A stretch of 64,000 nt of DNA, taken from the NCBI RefSeq assembly GCF_000218545.1, contig NC_015671.1, positions 3,162,001-3,226,000 on the forward strand, in the 5' to 3' direction. Shown piece after piece: positions 1 through 8,558 of this stretch (position 1 is the stretch's first letter; every line of letters starts with the position of its first letter). The notes beneath the pieces are model-generated. The model saw nothing but the letters and a program-made list of their open reading frames with translations. It was not told the DNA's origin and did no database searches. The translations under genes and the position numbers were made by a program. This DNA comes from Cellulomonas gilvus ATCC 13127. GTDB lineage: Bacteria; Actinomycetota; Actinomycetes; Actinomycetales; Cellulomonadaceae.

Positions 1-1376
1 TCGGCCACGAACGGATGCCGCAAGTTCAGAACGAGCGCGAGTTTGTCGCCAGCCGGGAACCCGACGTGCACGAGCGGCTCGCTTGGGTGACTGTCATCGA
101 CGAGGCCCAGCGACATCGTCGGGAAGTTCGTATTACCGAAGGTAATGGGGATCAGGTCCCCACCGAGGCCATCGAGCAAGTCACTGACGAGCTCGCTCTC
201 GGCCTCGTCCGCGGCCGGAACGATGCCGGCTTCGACGATCGTTATCTCGGCGCCGAGTTCGTCGTTGTCCTCCAGCTCCTCACGTGTCTGTTCGACGACG
301 GATTCAGCGGCTGCGCGACTGAGCGCGGGCCTGACGTCCGATCGTCGGGACTCGCGCGCCTTGCTGATGTAGTCGGAACAGACATCCTTCAGCGCCTCGA
401 GGAGTTCGTGCTCGTCGGCGCCGGACCAGTCGATGGCGTCCTTGGTGTGGCTGACGCGCCATGCGTCAAAGTCGAGCTCACCGACCAGCCGCTGAGCCTG
501 GAACGAGTTGGGAGAGCCGAAGATCTCCCAAGGCTTCCATCCGTTCGGTGGCCCGCCCTGGATCAGCCGGTCGCGCCTGAAGAGGTGGAAGCCAGCGTCG
601 GCGGCCTTGCCTCGTGCGAGCAGGCCGATCCAGCCACCAACCGGCTTGCCGCCGATGGTGATGTCGATCTCGCGTCGCCACTCGATGGTCTCGTCACCAA
701 CCTGCTCGGTGAGCAACTCTGGCTCCACCCACTCCAGGCGTTCCCCATTGAACGTGATGACGACCCGACCGTCGAGCAGATCGCGTCGGTAGATCGACGC
801 GATCTCTCTCTTGATCTTGCCAAGAGTCCGGCCAACGAACACGCGGTCATACTCAAGGAGGCCCTCGACCTGCACACGCGTGTAGTGCTGCGCTGGATCG
901 CGGCCGTCGACAGTCCGGATCGCCAGCGAGGTCGGCTTGTCGGCCTTGAGCTGCGCTACGTCCACCACCGCCGAGTACTCGACCGTCTCGCCGAGTCGCT
1001 TACTAATGACACGCCAGCGCGGGCCCAGCCAGCATGCCGCCGTTTTAAGGCCCATCCCGAACTCCGACCGACCGCTGGTGTCTGCCGGTGGCTTCGCAAG
1101 CTGGAGAGCACGGCTGAACTCATCGAGGTTCATACCCATGGCGTTGTCCACGACGTCGAGCGTTCCCGCGTCACGATCGTAGAAGAGGTCGACGCACAGG
1201 ACCGTCGGCTGGCCGGCGGCCTCGTCGATCGCCGCGCGGTGTGCCGCAAAGTTCTGAGTCGCGTTATCCACGAACTCGGCGATGGCGAACCACGGCCGGT
1301 ACGACAGCCGACGGTACGTCCCATATATGTCGCTGTCCGGGCGGATGTCGACTGTGGGTGATGCGATGTCAGTCAT
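1..1376 (-). CDS. GHKL (Hsp90/MutL-like) ATPase, partial
   Basis: The gene is read leftwards from ATG at 1376 and runs off the window, so the C-terminus is missing. The N-terminal third has the Bergerat ATP-binding motifs: an N box (EFVDNATQNF, residues 34-43), a G1 box (DVVDNAMGM, 74-82) and a G2 box (SEFGMGLKTA, 104-113). This is the HATPase_c_3 type seen in MutL, Hsp90 and MORC proteins, which close like a clamp on ATP. Its start overlaps the stop of the upstream PD-(D/E)XK gene by ATGA, making it the last visible gene of an operon of Vsr, helicase, nuclease-like protein and ATPase. Prokaryotic MORC-type ATPases are known from restriction-modification clusters with helicases and Vsr-like nucleases, and the role in restriction is inferred from that. 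Base composition looks less GC-rich than the housekeeping genes. Confidence 0.85.
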   Translation of the reverse strand, partial: MTDIASPTVDIRPDSDIYGTYRRLSYRPWFAIAEFVDNATQNFAAHRAAIDEAAGQPTVLCVDLFYDRDAGTLDVVDNAMGMNLDEFSRALQLAKPPADTSGRSEFGMGLKTAACWLGPRWRVISKRLGETVEYSAVVDVAQLKADKPTSLAIRTVDGRDPAQHYTRVQVEGLLEYDRVFVGRTLGKIKREIASIYRRDLLDGRVVITFNGERLEWVEPELLTEQVGDETIEWRREIDITIGGKPVGGWIGLLARGKAADAGFHLFRRDRLIQGGPPNGWKPWEIFGSPNSFQAQRLVGELDFDAWRVSHTKDAIDWSGADEHELLEALKDVCSDYISKARESRRSDVRPALSRAAAESVVEQTREELEDNDELGAEITIVEAGIVPAADEAESELVSDLLDGLGGDLIPITFGNTNFPTMSLGLVDDSHPSEPLVHVGFPAGDKLALVLNLRHPFVA

Positions 1377-2170
1377 CCGAGCACCTCTCCATTCAGCAGT
1401 TCGTAAAGGGCTTGGGCGGGATCAATCGGGCGGATGACCAATGGCCTTCCTTGGACTTGGACGGCGCCTTTTGGCAGGTAGATCGCACGCGCCGTGGTGA
1501 GATCGAACACTCGTGTCGGATACATCGTCTGGCCAACACGCAGGCTGAAGTCCTTAATGTTCGGGAAACCGCGGGGCAATGTCCCACGCTGCCGACCGCC
1601 AAGGCGCTCAGGCGCGAGTCGGAGTAAGTACTCGACGCCAGAGGGTCCTCGCTTCTCCATCAGGCTGGAGGGCACGCGCCGCCACTCAATCGCGTATGAG
1701 CCGCTGCCCGATCTGTACGGGGTTCCGACCGCCAGTTCGAAGCCGAAGTCTCGGCACGCTATGCGGAGCGACTCGCTGAGGTCGTCTGCGACGCAGAGCA
1801 GGGTCGGGGGCTCCTCGCGGAGAAGGCGCTCGATGTCGGACGGCGCGAGCGAGGGAAACGCGGCACTCAGGCCCCGCAGAAGGTGTGTGTCGTAGTACGC
1901 GGCCTCCAGTGCTTCGAACTGGCCGCGAAAGTGCGACTCAGGGTGGCTTGCGAGTTCAACCTCGACCACGCACCACCGCGAGCAGTCCTTCGAGATGAGC
2001 GCAATGTCAGGCCTCACGCGTCCCGCCGGACCGTCAAGGAGTGGCTTCCAGTCGGCCCAGAGCCAGCGTTCCGACAGCCGCTGCACGAAGCGCGGCACGA
2101 GTGCCTCGAACTCCCCTTCTCGTAGGCGGATCGGATAGAAGGCTTCGGTCTCTGTCGCGAATGTGGTCAC
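1373..2170 (-). CDS. PD-(D/E)XK nuclease-like protein of R-M cluster
   Basis: This is a 265-residue protein starting with GTG at 2170, overlapping the helicase stop by GTGA. Near residues 52-74 it has RPDIALI followed by VVEVELA. The spacing matches a PD-(D/E)XK nuclease core (D55, E70), but the usual lysine is replaced by glutamate (E72). It is therefore either a variant active site or an inactive fold. The rest matches no domain I recognise. Its place between a helicase and a GHKL ATPase suggests a DNA-binding or cleaving subunit of the same restriction complex. The fold is inferred from motif spacing only. Confidence 0.6.
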   Translation of the reverse strand: MTTFATETEAFYPIRLREGEFEALVPRFVQRLSERWLWADWKPLLDGPAGRVRPDIALISKDCSRWCVVEVELASHPESHFRGQFEALEAAYYDTHLLRGLSAAFPSLAPSDIERLLREEPPTLLCVADDLSESLRIACRDFGFELAVGTPYRSGSGSYAIEWRRVPSSLMEKRGPSGVEYLLRLAPERLGGRQRGTLPRGFPNIKDFSLRVGQTMYPTRVFDLTTARAIYLPKGAVQVQGRPLVIRPIDPAQALYELLNGEVLG

Positions 2171-3342
2171 CTGAAACTCACCTCAAACCACGTCACGTCC
2201 GCTAGCCCTTCGAGTCGGCGCTCTTCCGCCGCAAGGCGGTCACGCTCGGTTTGGGTTGCGAAGATGGTGGCCACCTCGGCGACTGTCTTGCCAGGACTTG
2301 GGCGCAGGAGCCGGCCCAGTCGCTGGACTCGCTGGCGAGTGCTCGCAGAAGAGGCGCACACAAGCCCAAAAGTGGCGTTCGGGACGTCGAGCCCTTCGTC
2401 AAGCGCTCTGCACGATACGAGAACGTCGGCCTGTCCTGTCCGAAACAAGAGCAGGCTCCTCAGGGACTGCGCTGGCGACATCTGGGAGTGGTAGGTGGCG
2501 ACTCGATGCCCCGCGTCCATGAGGCGTCCAGCGATCTCCTCCGCCGCGGCGACCTTCTCGTGGAAGACCAATGAGCGCTCGCCCAGGTGTCGCGACATGA
2601 TCGCGACTGCCGCAGGTATGCGCGCGCGCGCGCCCTGAGTCACTCGCGATCGCGCGACAAGTCCTCGCCTAATCGCCTCGCTGTTCGCAATCTCGTCCGC
2701 GCTAAGGGCGGCGATCCGCTTCGTGAGCCGTGTGTACTGGTCTTCTTCGCTTGGAGTGAGCGGCACGGAGTAGTTCGTCAGCCGGAAGGGCGCCAGGACG
2801 CCGTCGGACGCCGCGTCGGCATAGCCGTACTCGTAGAAGACTGGTCCAATCGCCGGCTCAACGAACTCCTCGAACCACTGGTCGTACTCGCGGCTGGGCG
2901 TGGCTGAGAGCCCGAGGCTTGCGGACCACTCGGCGTCGATCGCCGTGCGGTTCGAAGGAGAGGCGTAGCGGTGGCACTCATCGGCGACGATCATCCATCG
3001 ACCGCTGGCTGTGAGCCTCTGGGTCGCTACCCGTGCGGTATTGACGGTCGCAACGTGGAATGTTGCCACGTGGTCCGAGACTCGCCCATCGCGATGAACC
3101 GCGAGGTCGCTGCGGCCGATGGTGCCGTCCGCCTGCATCACAGTCAGCCACTGGTCAACTAGCGCCAGCGTCGGGACCACGATCAGGACGCGGATTGCGG
3201 GGTCTGCCGTTCGGGCGACCGACATGCAGGCAAGCGCGAAGCGGGTCTTCCCCGCCCCCGTCACGACGCTCGCTACGCCTCGACGCCTTGTGAGCCACTT
3301 GGCCAGGGCGTCTTCCTGCCATCTGCGGAGCGGTGTCGCCAT
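2167..3342 (-). CDS. SF2 helicase (DECH box) of R-M cluster
   Basis: Superfamily 2 helicase of about 391 residues. It shows Walker A VVTGAGKT near residues 26-33, Walker B/motif II ADECH, motif III LSATPS, and a C-terminal RecA domain ending in the motif VI-like QRLGRLLR. I chose ATG 3342 because the core (LRRWQEDAL, a Q-motif-like start) follows at once; the open frame extends further upstream but without similarity to helicases. The overall length is close to XPB/RAD25-like bacterial helicases without added nuclease domains. It is followed with a 4-base overlap by the PD-(D/E)XK-like gene. The likely role is ATP-driven DNA translocation or remodelling in restriction. Confidence 0.85.
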   Translation of the reverse strand: MATPLRRWQEDALAKWLTRRRGVASVVTGAGKTRFALACMSVARTADPAIRVLIVVPTLALVDQWLTVMQADGTIGRSDLAVHRDGRVSDHVATFHVATVNTARVATQRLTASGRWMIVADECHRYASPSNRTAIDAEWSASLGLSATPSREYDQWFEEFVEPAIGPVFYEYGYADAASDGVLAPFRLTNYSVPLTPSEEDQYTRLTKRIAALSADEIANSEAIRRGLVARSRVTQGARARIPAAVAIMSRHLGERSLVFHEKVAAAEEIAGRLMDAGHRVATYHSQMSPAQSLRSLLLFRTGQADVLVSCRALDEGLDVPNATFGLVCASSASTRQRVQRLGRLLRPSPGKTVAEVATIFATQTERDRLAAEERRLEGLADVTWFEVSFR

Positions 3343-3471
3343 CGGTGATCGGACGCCCCTCCGTGTGTGGTCGCAGTTCAGGCTAGTCGTCGCCGACGCC
3401 GCGCGTGTCCAATACGGCGGCCGGACTGTGGGGCGAGGACCGTCCACGGACGCGCCGGCCTGAGTGATCGA

Positions 3472-3909
3472 CTACCGCCTGCCCCGGAGAACAGCGGCAA
3501 CCGAGCCGGCGGCACCCCGAGGGTCATCGTGCTCCCAGATGCGCACCACCAGCCAGCCATCCGCTTCCAGCCAGTGCGTGGTGTCCTCGTCGCGCGCCTG
3601 GTTCGCCGCCAGCTTGGCGACCCACCACGCCGCGTTGGACCTCGGTTGGGTTCCGTGCGCCGGGCACCCGTGCCAGAAGCAGCCGTCGATGAAGACAGCG
3701 ACCTTGGCGCGCGTGAAGGCGATGTCGATCGTTCGCCTCCTCTGCCCGGGCACCGGGTGGTGCACGCGATACCGGTACCCCGCAGCGTGGAGGACACGGC
3801 GAACCGCGAGCTCCGCCTCGTTGTCCTTGCGTCGCAGCCGGCTCATCCGTCGCGACACCGACGCATCCGCCGCACCAGGGTGGGCGGGGACGTGGAACGT
3901 CGGGGTCAC
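3472..3909 (-). CDS. vsr: Very-short-patch (Vsr) mismatch endonuclease
   Basis: Vsr-family nickase. It has the N-terminal signature SRRMSRLRRKDNEAEL, the catalytic aspartate in TIDIAF, the metal/zinc region IDGCFWHGCPAH, and the C-terminal WLVVRIWEHD helix. Vsr cleaves next to T:G mismatches made by deamination of 5-methylcytosine, so it commonly travels with a C5-methyltransferase, here the divergent gene at 4021. Two starts are possible. GTG 3909 (used) gives an N-terminus of typical length; ATG 3945 adds 12 residues. Neither has a clear Shine-Dalgarno sequence. About 110-130 bases separate it from the divergent methyltransferase and from the helicase downstream. Confidence 0.9.
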   Translation of the reverse strand: MTPTFHVPAHPGAADASVSRRMSRLRRKDNEAELAVRRVLHAAGYRYRVHHPVPGQRRRTIDIAFTRAKVAVFIDGCFWHGCPAHGTQPRSNAAWWVAKLAANQARDEDTTHWLEADGWLVVRIWEHDDPRGAAGSVAAVLRGRR

Positions 3910-4020
3910 CAGCCCATGCTGGCCCGCGTGCCTCAGCGCCCGCATCCGGGCGGTGACCGACACGCGCGGCGACACGCGGTGGAGCTTGTGCAGCTCGAAC
4001 GGGAGTTCTAAGCTTCGTGC

Positions 4021-5391
4021 ATGCCCACCGAGCCCGCGTTCCGCTTCGTCGATCTGTTCGCCGGAATCGGAGGGTTCGCGGCCGCCCTGACCGCGTTCGG
4101 CGGCAAGGGCGTGTACTCGGTCGAGATCGACCGGGCCGCCGCGAAGGTCTACGAGCTCAACTGGGGCCACAGCCCGCTCGGTGACATCACGCAGGACGCG
4201 ACCGACTCCGTCATGAACGTGCCTGCCCACGACGTGCTCGCCGCCGGGTTCCCGTGCCAGCCCTTCTCGAAGTCGGGCGCGCAGCGAGGGATGGACGAGA
4301 CGCGCGGCACGCTGTACTGGAACATCCTCAACATCGTCCAGGCGCACCATCCGTCGGTCGTGCTCCTCGAGAACGTGCGCAACCTCGCCGGGCCGCGCCA
4401 CCGGCACGAGTGGCAGGTCATCGTCGAGACGTTGCGCGACGAGGGGTACCGCCTCTCCGAGACTCCTGCCGTCTTCTCTCCGCACCAGATCCCGCCAGAG
4501 CACGGGGGCCGCCCTCAGGTTCGCGAGCGCGTCTTCATCACCGCGACCTACGACCCCGACGGCATCGGTTCCGCGATCGCGGCCGAGCCGGTCGTCTCGC
4601 CTCGTACCCGCGTCGGCGGCTTCGACCCGAGCACCGAGTGGTCGCTCGACGACTTCCTCGACGAGGACCATCACGTGCGAGGTTGCGACCTCTCGGTCGC
4701 GGAGAAGCTGTGGATCGACGCCTGGGACGACTTCGTCCAGCTGATGTGGGAGCAGCGCGAGGGCCGCCGCCTGCCGGGCTTCCCGCTGTGGGCGGACGCC
4801 TGGCCGACGACGGCGGCGAAGGCGGCCGAGCTGGCGGAACTGATCCGCGCCGAGGAGACCGCCTCGTGGAAGCGGGACTTCCTGGTCAAGAACGCCGCGT
4901 TCTACGACGCTCATCGAAGGGTCATCGACCAGTGGGCCGAGAAGTGGGGGGTGTTCACCGACGCCTTCCCGCCCTCCCGCCGCAAGCTGGAGTGGCAGGC
5001 GCAGGACACCCCGCGTCTGTGGGACACCGTGATGCACCTCCGACCCTCGGGCATCCGTGCCAAGCGGCCCACGTACCTCCCCGCGCTCGTCGCTATCACC
5101 CAGACCTCGATCATCGGACCGCGTGAGCGTCGCCTGAGCCCTCGCGAGGCCGCACGCCTCCAGGGACTGCCTGACGAGTTCACGTTCGGCACCCAGCCGG
5201 CGTCCGCGACCTACCGGCAGCTCGGGAACGGTGTCAACGTCGGGGCTGTCTGGAACGTGCTGAAGGCCCACGTGGCGCGCGACGAGGAGATCCTCAAGCG
5301 CACCGCCGCAGGGCAGCGGATCGTCCAGGCGGTCCTCGACGCCCCGAGCTCACCCGACCAGCGGCTCCGGGAGATCCTCGCCACCCGCTAG
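4021..5391 (+). CDS. DNA (cytosine-5)-methyltransferase
   Basis: C5-cytosine methyltransferase of 456 residues. It carries the ordered motifs: I FAGIGG (13-18), IV PCQPFS with the catalytic cysteine C79, VI ENVRNL near residue 117, VIII QVRERVF, and X QLGNGVNVG near the end. The variable target-recognition region lies between motifs VIII and IX, roughly residues 190-350. It transfers methyl groups from SAM to host DNA, and the endonuclease gene starts only 10 bases downstream. The recognition sequence cannot be read from the protein. No strong ribosome binding site precedes ATG 4021. Confidence 0.95.
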   Translation: MPTEPAFRFVDLFAGIGGFAAALTAFGGKGVYSVEIDRAAAKVYELNWGHSPLGDITQDATDSVMNVPAHDVLAAGFPCQPFSKSGAQRGMDETRGTLYWNILNIVQAHHPSVVLLENVRNLAGPRHRHEWQVIVETLRDEGYRLSETPAVFSPHQIPPEHGGRPQVRERVFITATYDPDGIGSAIAAEPVVSPRTRVGGFDPSTEWSLDDFLDEDHHVRGCDLSVAEKLWIDAWDDFVQLMWEQREGRRLPGFPLWADAWPTTAAKAAELAELIRAEETASWKRDFLVKNAAFYDAHRRVIDQWAEKWGVFTDAFPPSRRKLEWQAQDTPRLWDTVMHLRPSGIRAKRPTYLPALVAITQTSIIGPRERRLSPREAARLQGLPDEFTFGTQPASATYRQLGNGVNVGAVWNVLKAHVARDEEILKRTAAGQRIVQAVLDAPSSPDQRLREILATR

Positions 5392-5401
5392 CCTCCGGCT
5401 G

Positions 5402-6742
5402 ATGGTCCCGACCGAGCCGTTCCTGCCCGCCGCGTCCAAGGCGGAGGCCGTCGCGCGGATCTACGCTCTCGCGGGGGTCACACCGGAAGCGCTGGGCCCG
5501 GGCAGCACCGAGAAGAAATCGGTCCTGGTCGAGCTCGCGAGGCGGCTGGACCTGCCGGTTGACTCGCAAGCGGCCAAGCCGGCGCTCGGTGCCCAGGTCG
5601 CGGGCGCGCTCGGCGCCGACTGGCCGCCGGCTGCGTGGTCGAGCGGCTCGACCATCACCTTGTACGGCCTGAACACGCTGCTCGAGGCGGCGACGTTCGA
5701 GCTCCACCGGCGGGCGTTCTTGTCCACACCCGAGGACTTGCTCGCGGGGCAGCTCGAGTTCGGCGGCTTCCAGCACGCGCGGAGCAAGCTCGAGGCGGTC
5801 AACCGCATCTCCGCGCTCACGCGGAGCGGCCCACAGGTCCTCGGCCCGGGCAGCAAGGAGCGCAAGTCGGTCCTCGTCGATCTCGCAGCCGGGCTCGGGC
5901 TCGACGTGGACACCGCGCAGAACAAGGTCGCTCTCGGCGCCGCCATCGCCGCGCGGCTCGGCGCTCGATGGCACGATCGCCACTGGTCCACGGGCCACAC
6001 CATCACCCTCGACGGGCTCAACGCGCTCCTCGCGGCGGCCGAGAGACGCCTGGGGCTGCTGGGGCAGAGCGCCGCCGACGCGTTCTCCACACCGGCCGAC
6101 GAGGCCGCGGCGCTGCTGGTGGCGCTGGCCGATGCCATCGACACAGCGTGGGACGGCCGCACCTGTGTCGAGGCCATGCGCGACGCCGAGTTCCGCCACT
6201 GGCGACAGACCGAGTGGACGGGCTGGTACTTCGAGTACATCGGCATCGCCGCGCTGGTCAACGCCTACGGGGGCGGGCCACGACGGGTTCGCAACACCTC
6301 GTTCGACTACGCCCTGCACTCGACCTGGGATCTCAAGGCGCACAGCGTCCACCGCGACGACGCGGCGATCCTCAACGACCTCGACGCGATCGAGGCAGGG
6401 CTCGCCGAGCCTGGCGGGCTGGGGTTCATCGTGCTCAGCGGCGTCGCCGACTACTCGCACAGCGCAGCGTTCGACGCATGGCATCGTGAGCAGCGGGGGG
6501 CAGGGCCGGCGCACGACCGGTCGCGCGCGCTCAAGTCAGGATTCGTGCCGCAGCGCCTCGACGCGTTCCACCTGCCGACCATGGAGTCGCTCGAGTCCGC
6601 GAGGCTCCGGGGCGAGTTCACCGTGATGGCGCAGGGGCGTCAGCCGGACGGCAGCCCCCGCAAGCCGAAGCTCAAGATCCGGCTCGACGTCGCGCGTTCG
6701 TCAGGATCGCTCGTAGCCACGCGCACCCTCAGGACCGGTTGA
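5402..6742 (+). CDS. Putative type II restriction endonuclease with duplicated N-terminal module
   Basis: This 446-residue protein begins 10 bases after the methyltransferase. Two copies of one roughly 85-residue module form the N-terminal half (about 13-97 and 127-215). Each has a conserved core around LGPGS(T/K)E(K/R)KSVLV(E/D)L and ends in TITL(Y/D)GLN(T/A)LL. A candidate PD-(D/E)XK active site follows: F301-D302-Y, then W309-D310-L-K312. The organisation suggests DNA-recognition modules in front of a nuclease domain, and the methyltransferase neighbour supports an R-M enzyme. I do not recognise the exact family. The catalytic residues are proposed from spacing only. Confidence 0.7.
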   Translation: MVPTEPFLPAASKAEAVARIYALAGVTPEALGPGSTEKKSVLVELARRLDLPVDSQAAKPALGAQVAGALGADWPPAAWSSGSTITLYGLNTLLEAATFELHRRAFLSTPEDLLAGQLEFGGFQHARSKLEAVNRISALTRSGPQVLGPGSKERKSVLVDLAAGLGLDVDTAQNKVALGAAIAARLGARWHDRHWSTGHTITLDGLNALLAAAERRLGLLGQSAADAFSTPADEAAALLVALADAIDTAWDGRTCVEAMRDAEFRHWRQTEWTGWYFEYIGIAALVNAYGGGPRRVRNTSFDYALHSTWDLKAHSVHRDDAAILNDLDAIEAGLAEPGGLGFIVLSGVADYSHSAAFDAWHREQRGAGPAHDRSRALKSGFVPQRLDAFHLPTMESLESARLRGEFTVMAQGRQPDGSPRKPKLKIRLDVARSSGSLVATRTLRTG

Positions 6743-6785
6743 CCTCAGCTGCTCGTCCGCGCGCGAGCCGTGGGACGCTCGGCTT

Positions 6786-7133
6786 ATGAGCAACCCACCC
6801 GAGCCGCAGGGACCAGCCGCCGCGTTCCGGGAGGCGTTCGGGCAGGAGGTGCGGCGCGAGGCGCGCGCGCTCCCGCGGGACATGGCACGCAGCGTCCTGG
6901 AGGACCTCGCGCTCGGGCTGGGCACGCTCGTGGTGTTCGTGGTCCTCGTCGGCGGGGGCGCGTGGGTGGGTGCGGCGCTGGGCGGGGGCGGGGCCACGCT
7001 CGTCGGCGCGCTGGCGGGTGCGGTCGCGTTCGTGGGGGTCGGGGTCGCCGTGGTGGTGGCCGGCGGCGTCGAGGCGGTCCGGCGCCTCCGCGGCCGGGGC
7101 GGGGACCGAGCGGGTGTGGGCGGGGCGTCGTAG
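6786..7133 (+). CDS. Small membrane protein of unknown function
   Basis: 115 residues with a charged N-terminal third (PRDMARSVLEDLA) followed by two hydrophobic Val/Gly/Ala-rich spans at about residues 43-68 and 72-95, and a basic tail. It looks like a two-pass inner-membrane protein. There is no catalytic motif and I do not recognise the family. It begins 43 bases after the endonuclease gene, and GC-rich codon use marks the return to ordinary chromosome. Confidence 0.6.
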   Translation: MSNPPEPQGPAAAFREAFGQEVRREARALPRDMARSVLEDLALGLGTLVVFVVLVGGGAWVGAALGGGGATLVGALAGAVAFVGVGVAVVVAGGVEAVRRLRGRGGDRAGVGGAS

Positions 7134-7163
7134 CGTCGGGAGTCCCGACGTGAGGAGCGGCAC

Positions 7164-7667
7164 GTGCGCAGCAAGGACGTCCTGGCGGACGGCTTCGGCC
7201 GGATCGAGGGCCTGGTCCGGTCGGTGGTGGAGGGCGCCGACGAGGCGCTGCTGACCCGGCGGGTCGGGCGCGAGGCGAACACGGTGGCGTGGCTGGTGTG
7301 GCACATCGCGCGCGTGCAGGACGCGCAGGTCGCGCCGCTCGCGGGCACCGAGCAGGTGTGGACGGCTCGCGGGTGGGCGCAGCGGTTCGGGCTGCCGTTC
7401 GACGACGAGGCCAACGGTTACGGCCAGAGCCCCGACGAGGCGGCGCGCGTGGTCGCGAGCCCGGCGGACCTGCTGGGCTACCTGCACGACGCAACCGCGG
7501 CCACGCTCGCGTACGTGGCCACGCTGTCCGACGAGGACCTGGACGAGGTGGTCGACGAGGCGTGGGACCCGCCGGTGACGCGCGGCGTGCGGCTGGTCAG
7601 CATCCTGGCGGACGTGCTGGAGCACGCGGGGCAGGCGGCCTACGTGCGCGGCGTGCTCGAGTCATGA
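7164..7667 (+). CDS. DinB/DUF664-family protein
   Basis: A 167-residue protein with GTG start 7164 preceded by a good GAGGAG site. It has the four-helix DinB-like pattern, including the metal-binding style WHIARVQD and the C-terminal LEHAGQAAYVRG. The superfamily includes metal-dependent thiol transferases (mycothiol- or bacillithiol-linked) and many members of unknown function. A TAGCGT box near 7133 could be the -10 of its promoter. The exact substrate is unknown. Confidence 0.8.
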   Translation: MRSKDVLADGFGRIEGLVRSVVEGADEALLTRRVGREANTVAWLVWHIARVQDAQVAPLAGTEQVWTARGWAQRFGLPFDDEANGYGQSPDEAARVVASPADLLGYLHDATAATLAYVATLSDEDLDEVVDEAWDPPVTRGVRLVSILADVLEHAGQAAYVRGVLES

Positions 7668-7695
7668 CCCGCCTGACGAGGCACGGGACGGCGCG

Positions 7696-8355
7696 GTGAA
7701 GCTCCTGCTGACGTCCGGCGGCGTCACCAACGCCAGCATCCGTGCGGCGCTGGTGCAGATGCTCGGCAAGCCCGTCGAGGAGTCCGCGGCGCTCGTGGTG
7801 CCGACCGCGCAGTGGGGCCACCCGATGTGCGGGCCTGCGTCGGTGCGCCGCCTGGTGGCGGCGGGGGCCGGGTCCCCGCACCTCGCGGGGCTGGGGTGGG
7901 CGTCGCTCGGGGTGCTGGAGCTCACCGCGCTGCCGACGATCGGCGCCGAGCGGTGGGTGCCGTGGGTGCGCGAGGCCGACGTGCTCCTGGTGGACGGGGG
8001 CGATGCGACGTACCTGAGCCACTGGGTGCGCGAGTCGGGACTGGCGGCGCTGCTGCCGTCCTTGACGGACACGGTCTGGGTGGGCGTGAGCGCGGGGAGC
8101 ATGGTGATGACGCCGCGCATCGGGACGTCGTTCGTCGCGTGGCCCGCCGCACCGGACGACTCCGCACTGAGCGTGGTCGACTTCTCGATCTTCCCGCACC
8201 TGGACGCGTTCCCCTCCAACACGCTCGAGGCGGCACAGCGGTGGGCGGCGCAGATCGGCGGCCCGGCGTACGCGATCGACGAGCAGACCGCGATCACGGT
8301 GGTGGACGGGACGGTCGAGGTGGTCTCGGAGGGGCGCTGGACGCGGTTCGGCTGA
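7696..8355 (+). CDS. Peptidase S51-family protein (dipeptidase E-like)
   Basis: 219 residues starting at GTG 7696. It has the S51 nucleophile elbow GVSAGSMV, preceded by VDGGDATYL, which corresponds to the glycine-rich motif before the catalytic serine. Family members are cytoplasmic aspartyl dipeptidases or cyanophycinase-related hydrolases. The gene follows the DinB-like gene by 28 bases and is probably cotranscribed. The substrate is not evident. Confidence 0.85.
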   Translation: MKLLLTSGGVTNASIRAALVQMLGKPVEESAALVVPTAQWGHPMCGPASVRRLVAAGAGSPHLAGLGWASLGVLELTALPTIGAERWVPWVREADVLLVDGGDATYLSHWVRESGLAALLPSLTDTVWVGVSAGSMVMTPRIGTSFVAWPAAPDDSALSVVDFSIFPHLDAFPSNTLEAAQRWAAQIGGPAYAIDEQTAITVVDGTVEVVSEGRWTRFG

Positions 8356-8558
8356 GCGGGTGCGGCGTCCCACCAGGCAGACAATCTGTGGGTGAGGCCT
8401 CCACGGCGGGCGCTTCGCCCGGTACGGTGGCGCCGTAGTCGCAGTGCATCGCGTATCACCGCCCCGGCCTCCGGTCGGCGCGGCCCGGACGACGACCACC
8501 GTGATCACCGGTCCCGGCACCGCCGGGGTCGTCCCGCCGCAAGAAAGTGATCGGCCAC

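Noticed and set aside
15-1361. Long plus-strand open frame at the left edge
   Set aside because: It lies antisense to the GHKL ATPase gene, which has clear catalytic motifs; the plus frame has no recognisable domain.
1-6742. DISARM or BREX defence system
   Set aside because: DISARM would need DrmA/DrmB and BREX would need BrxC, PglX and PglZ; none is present.
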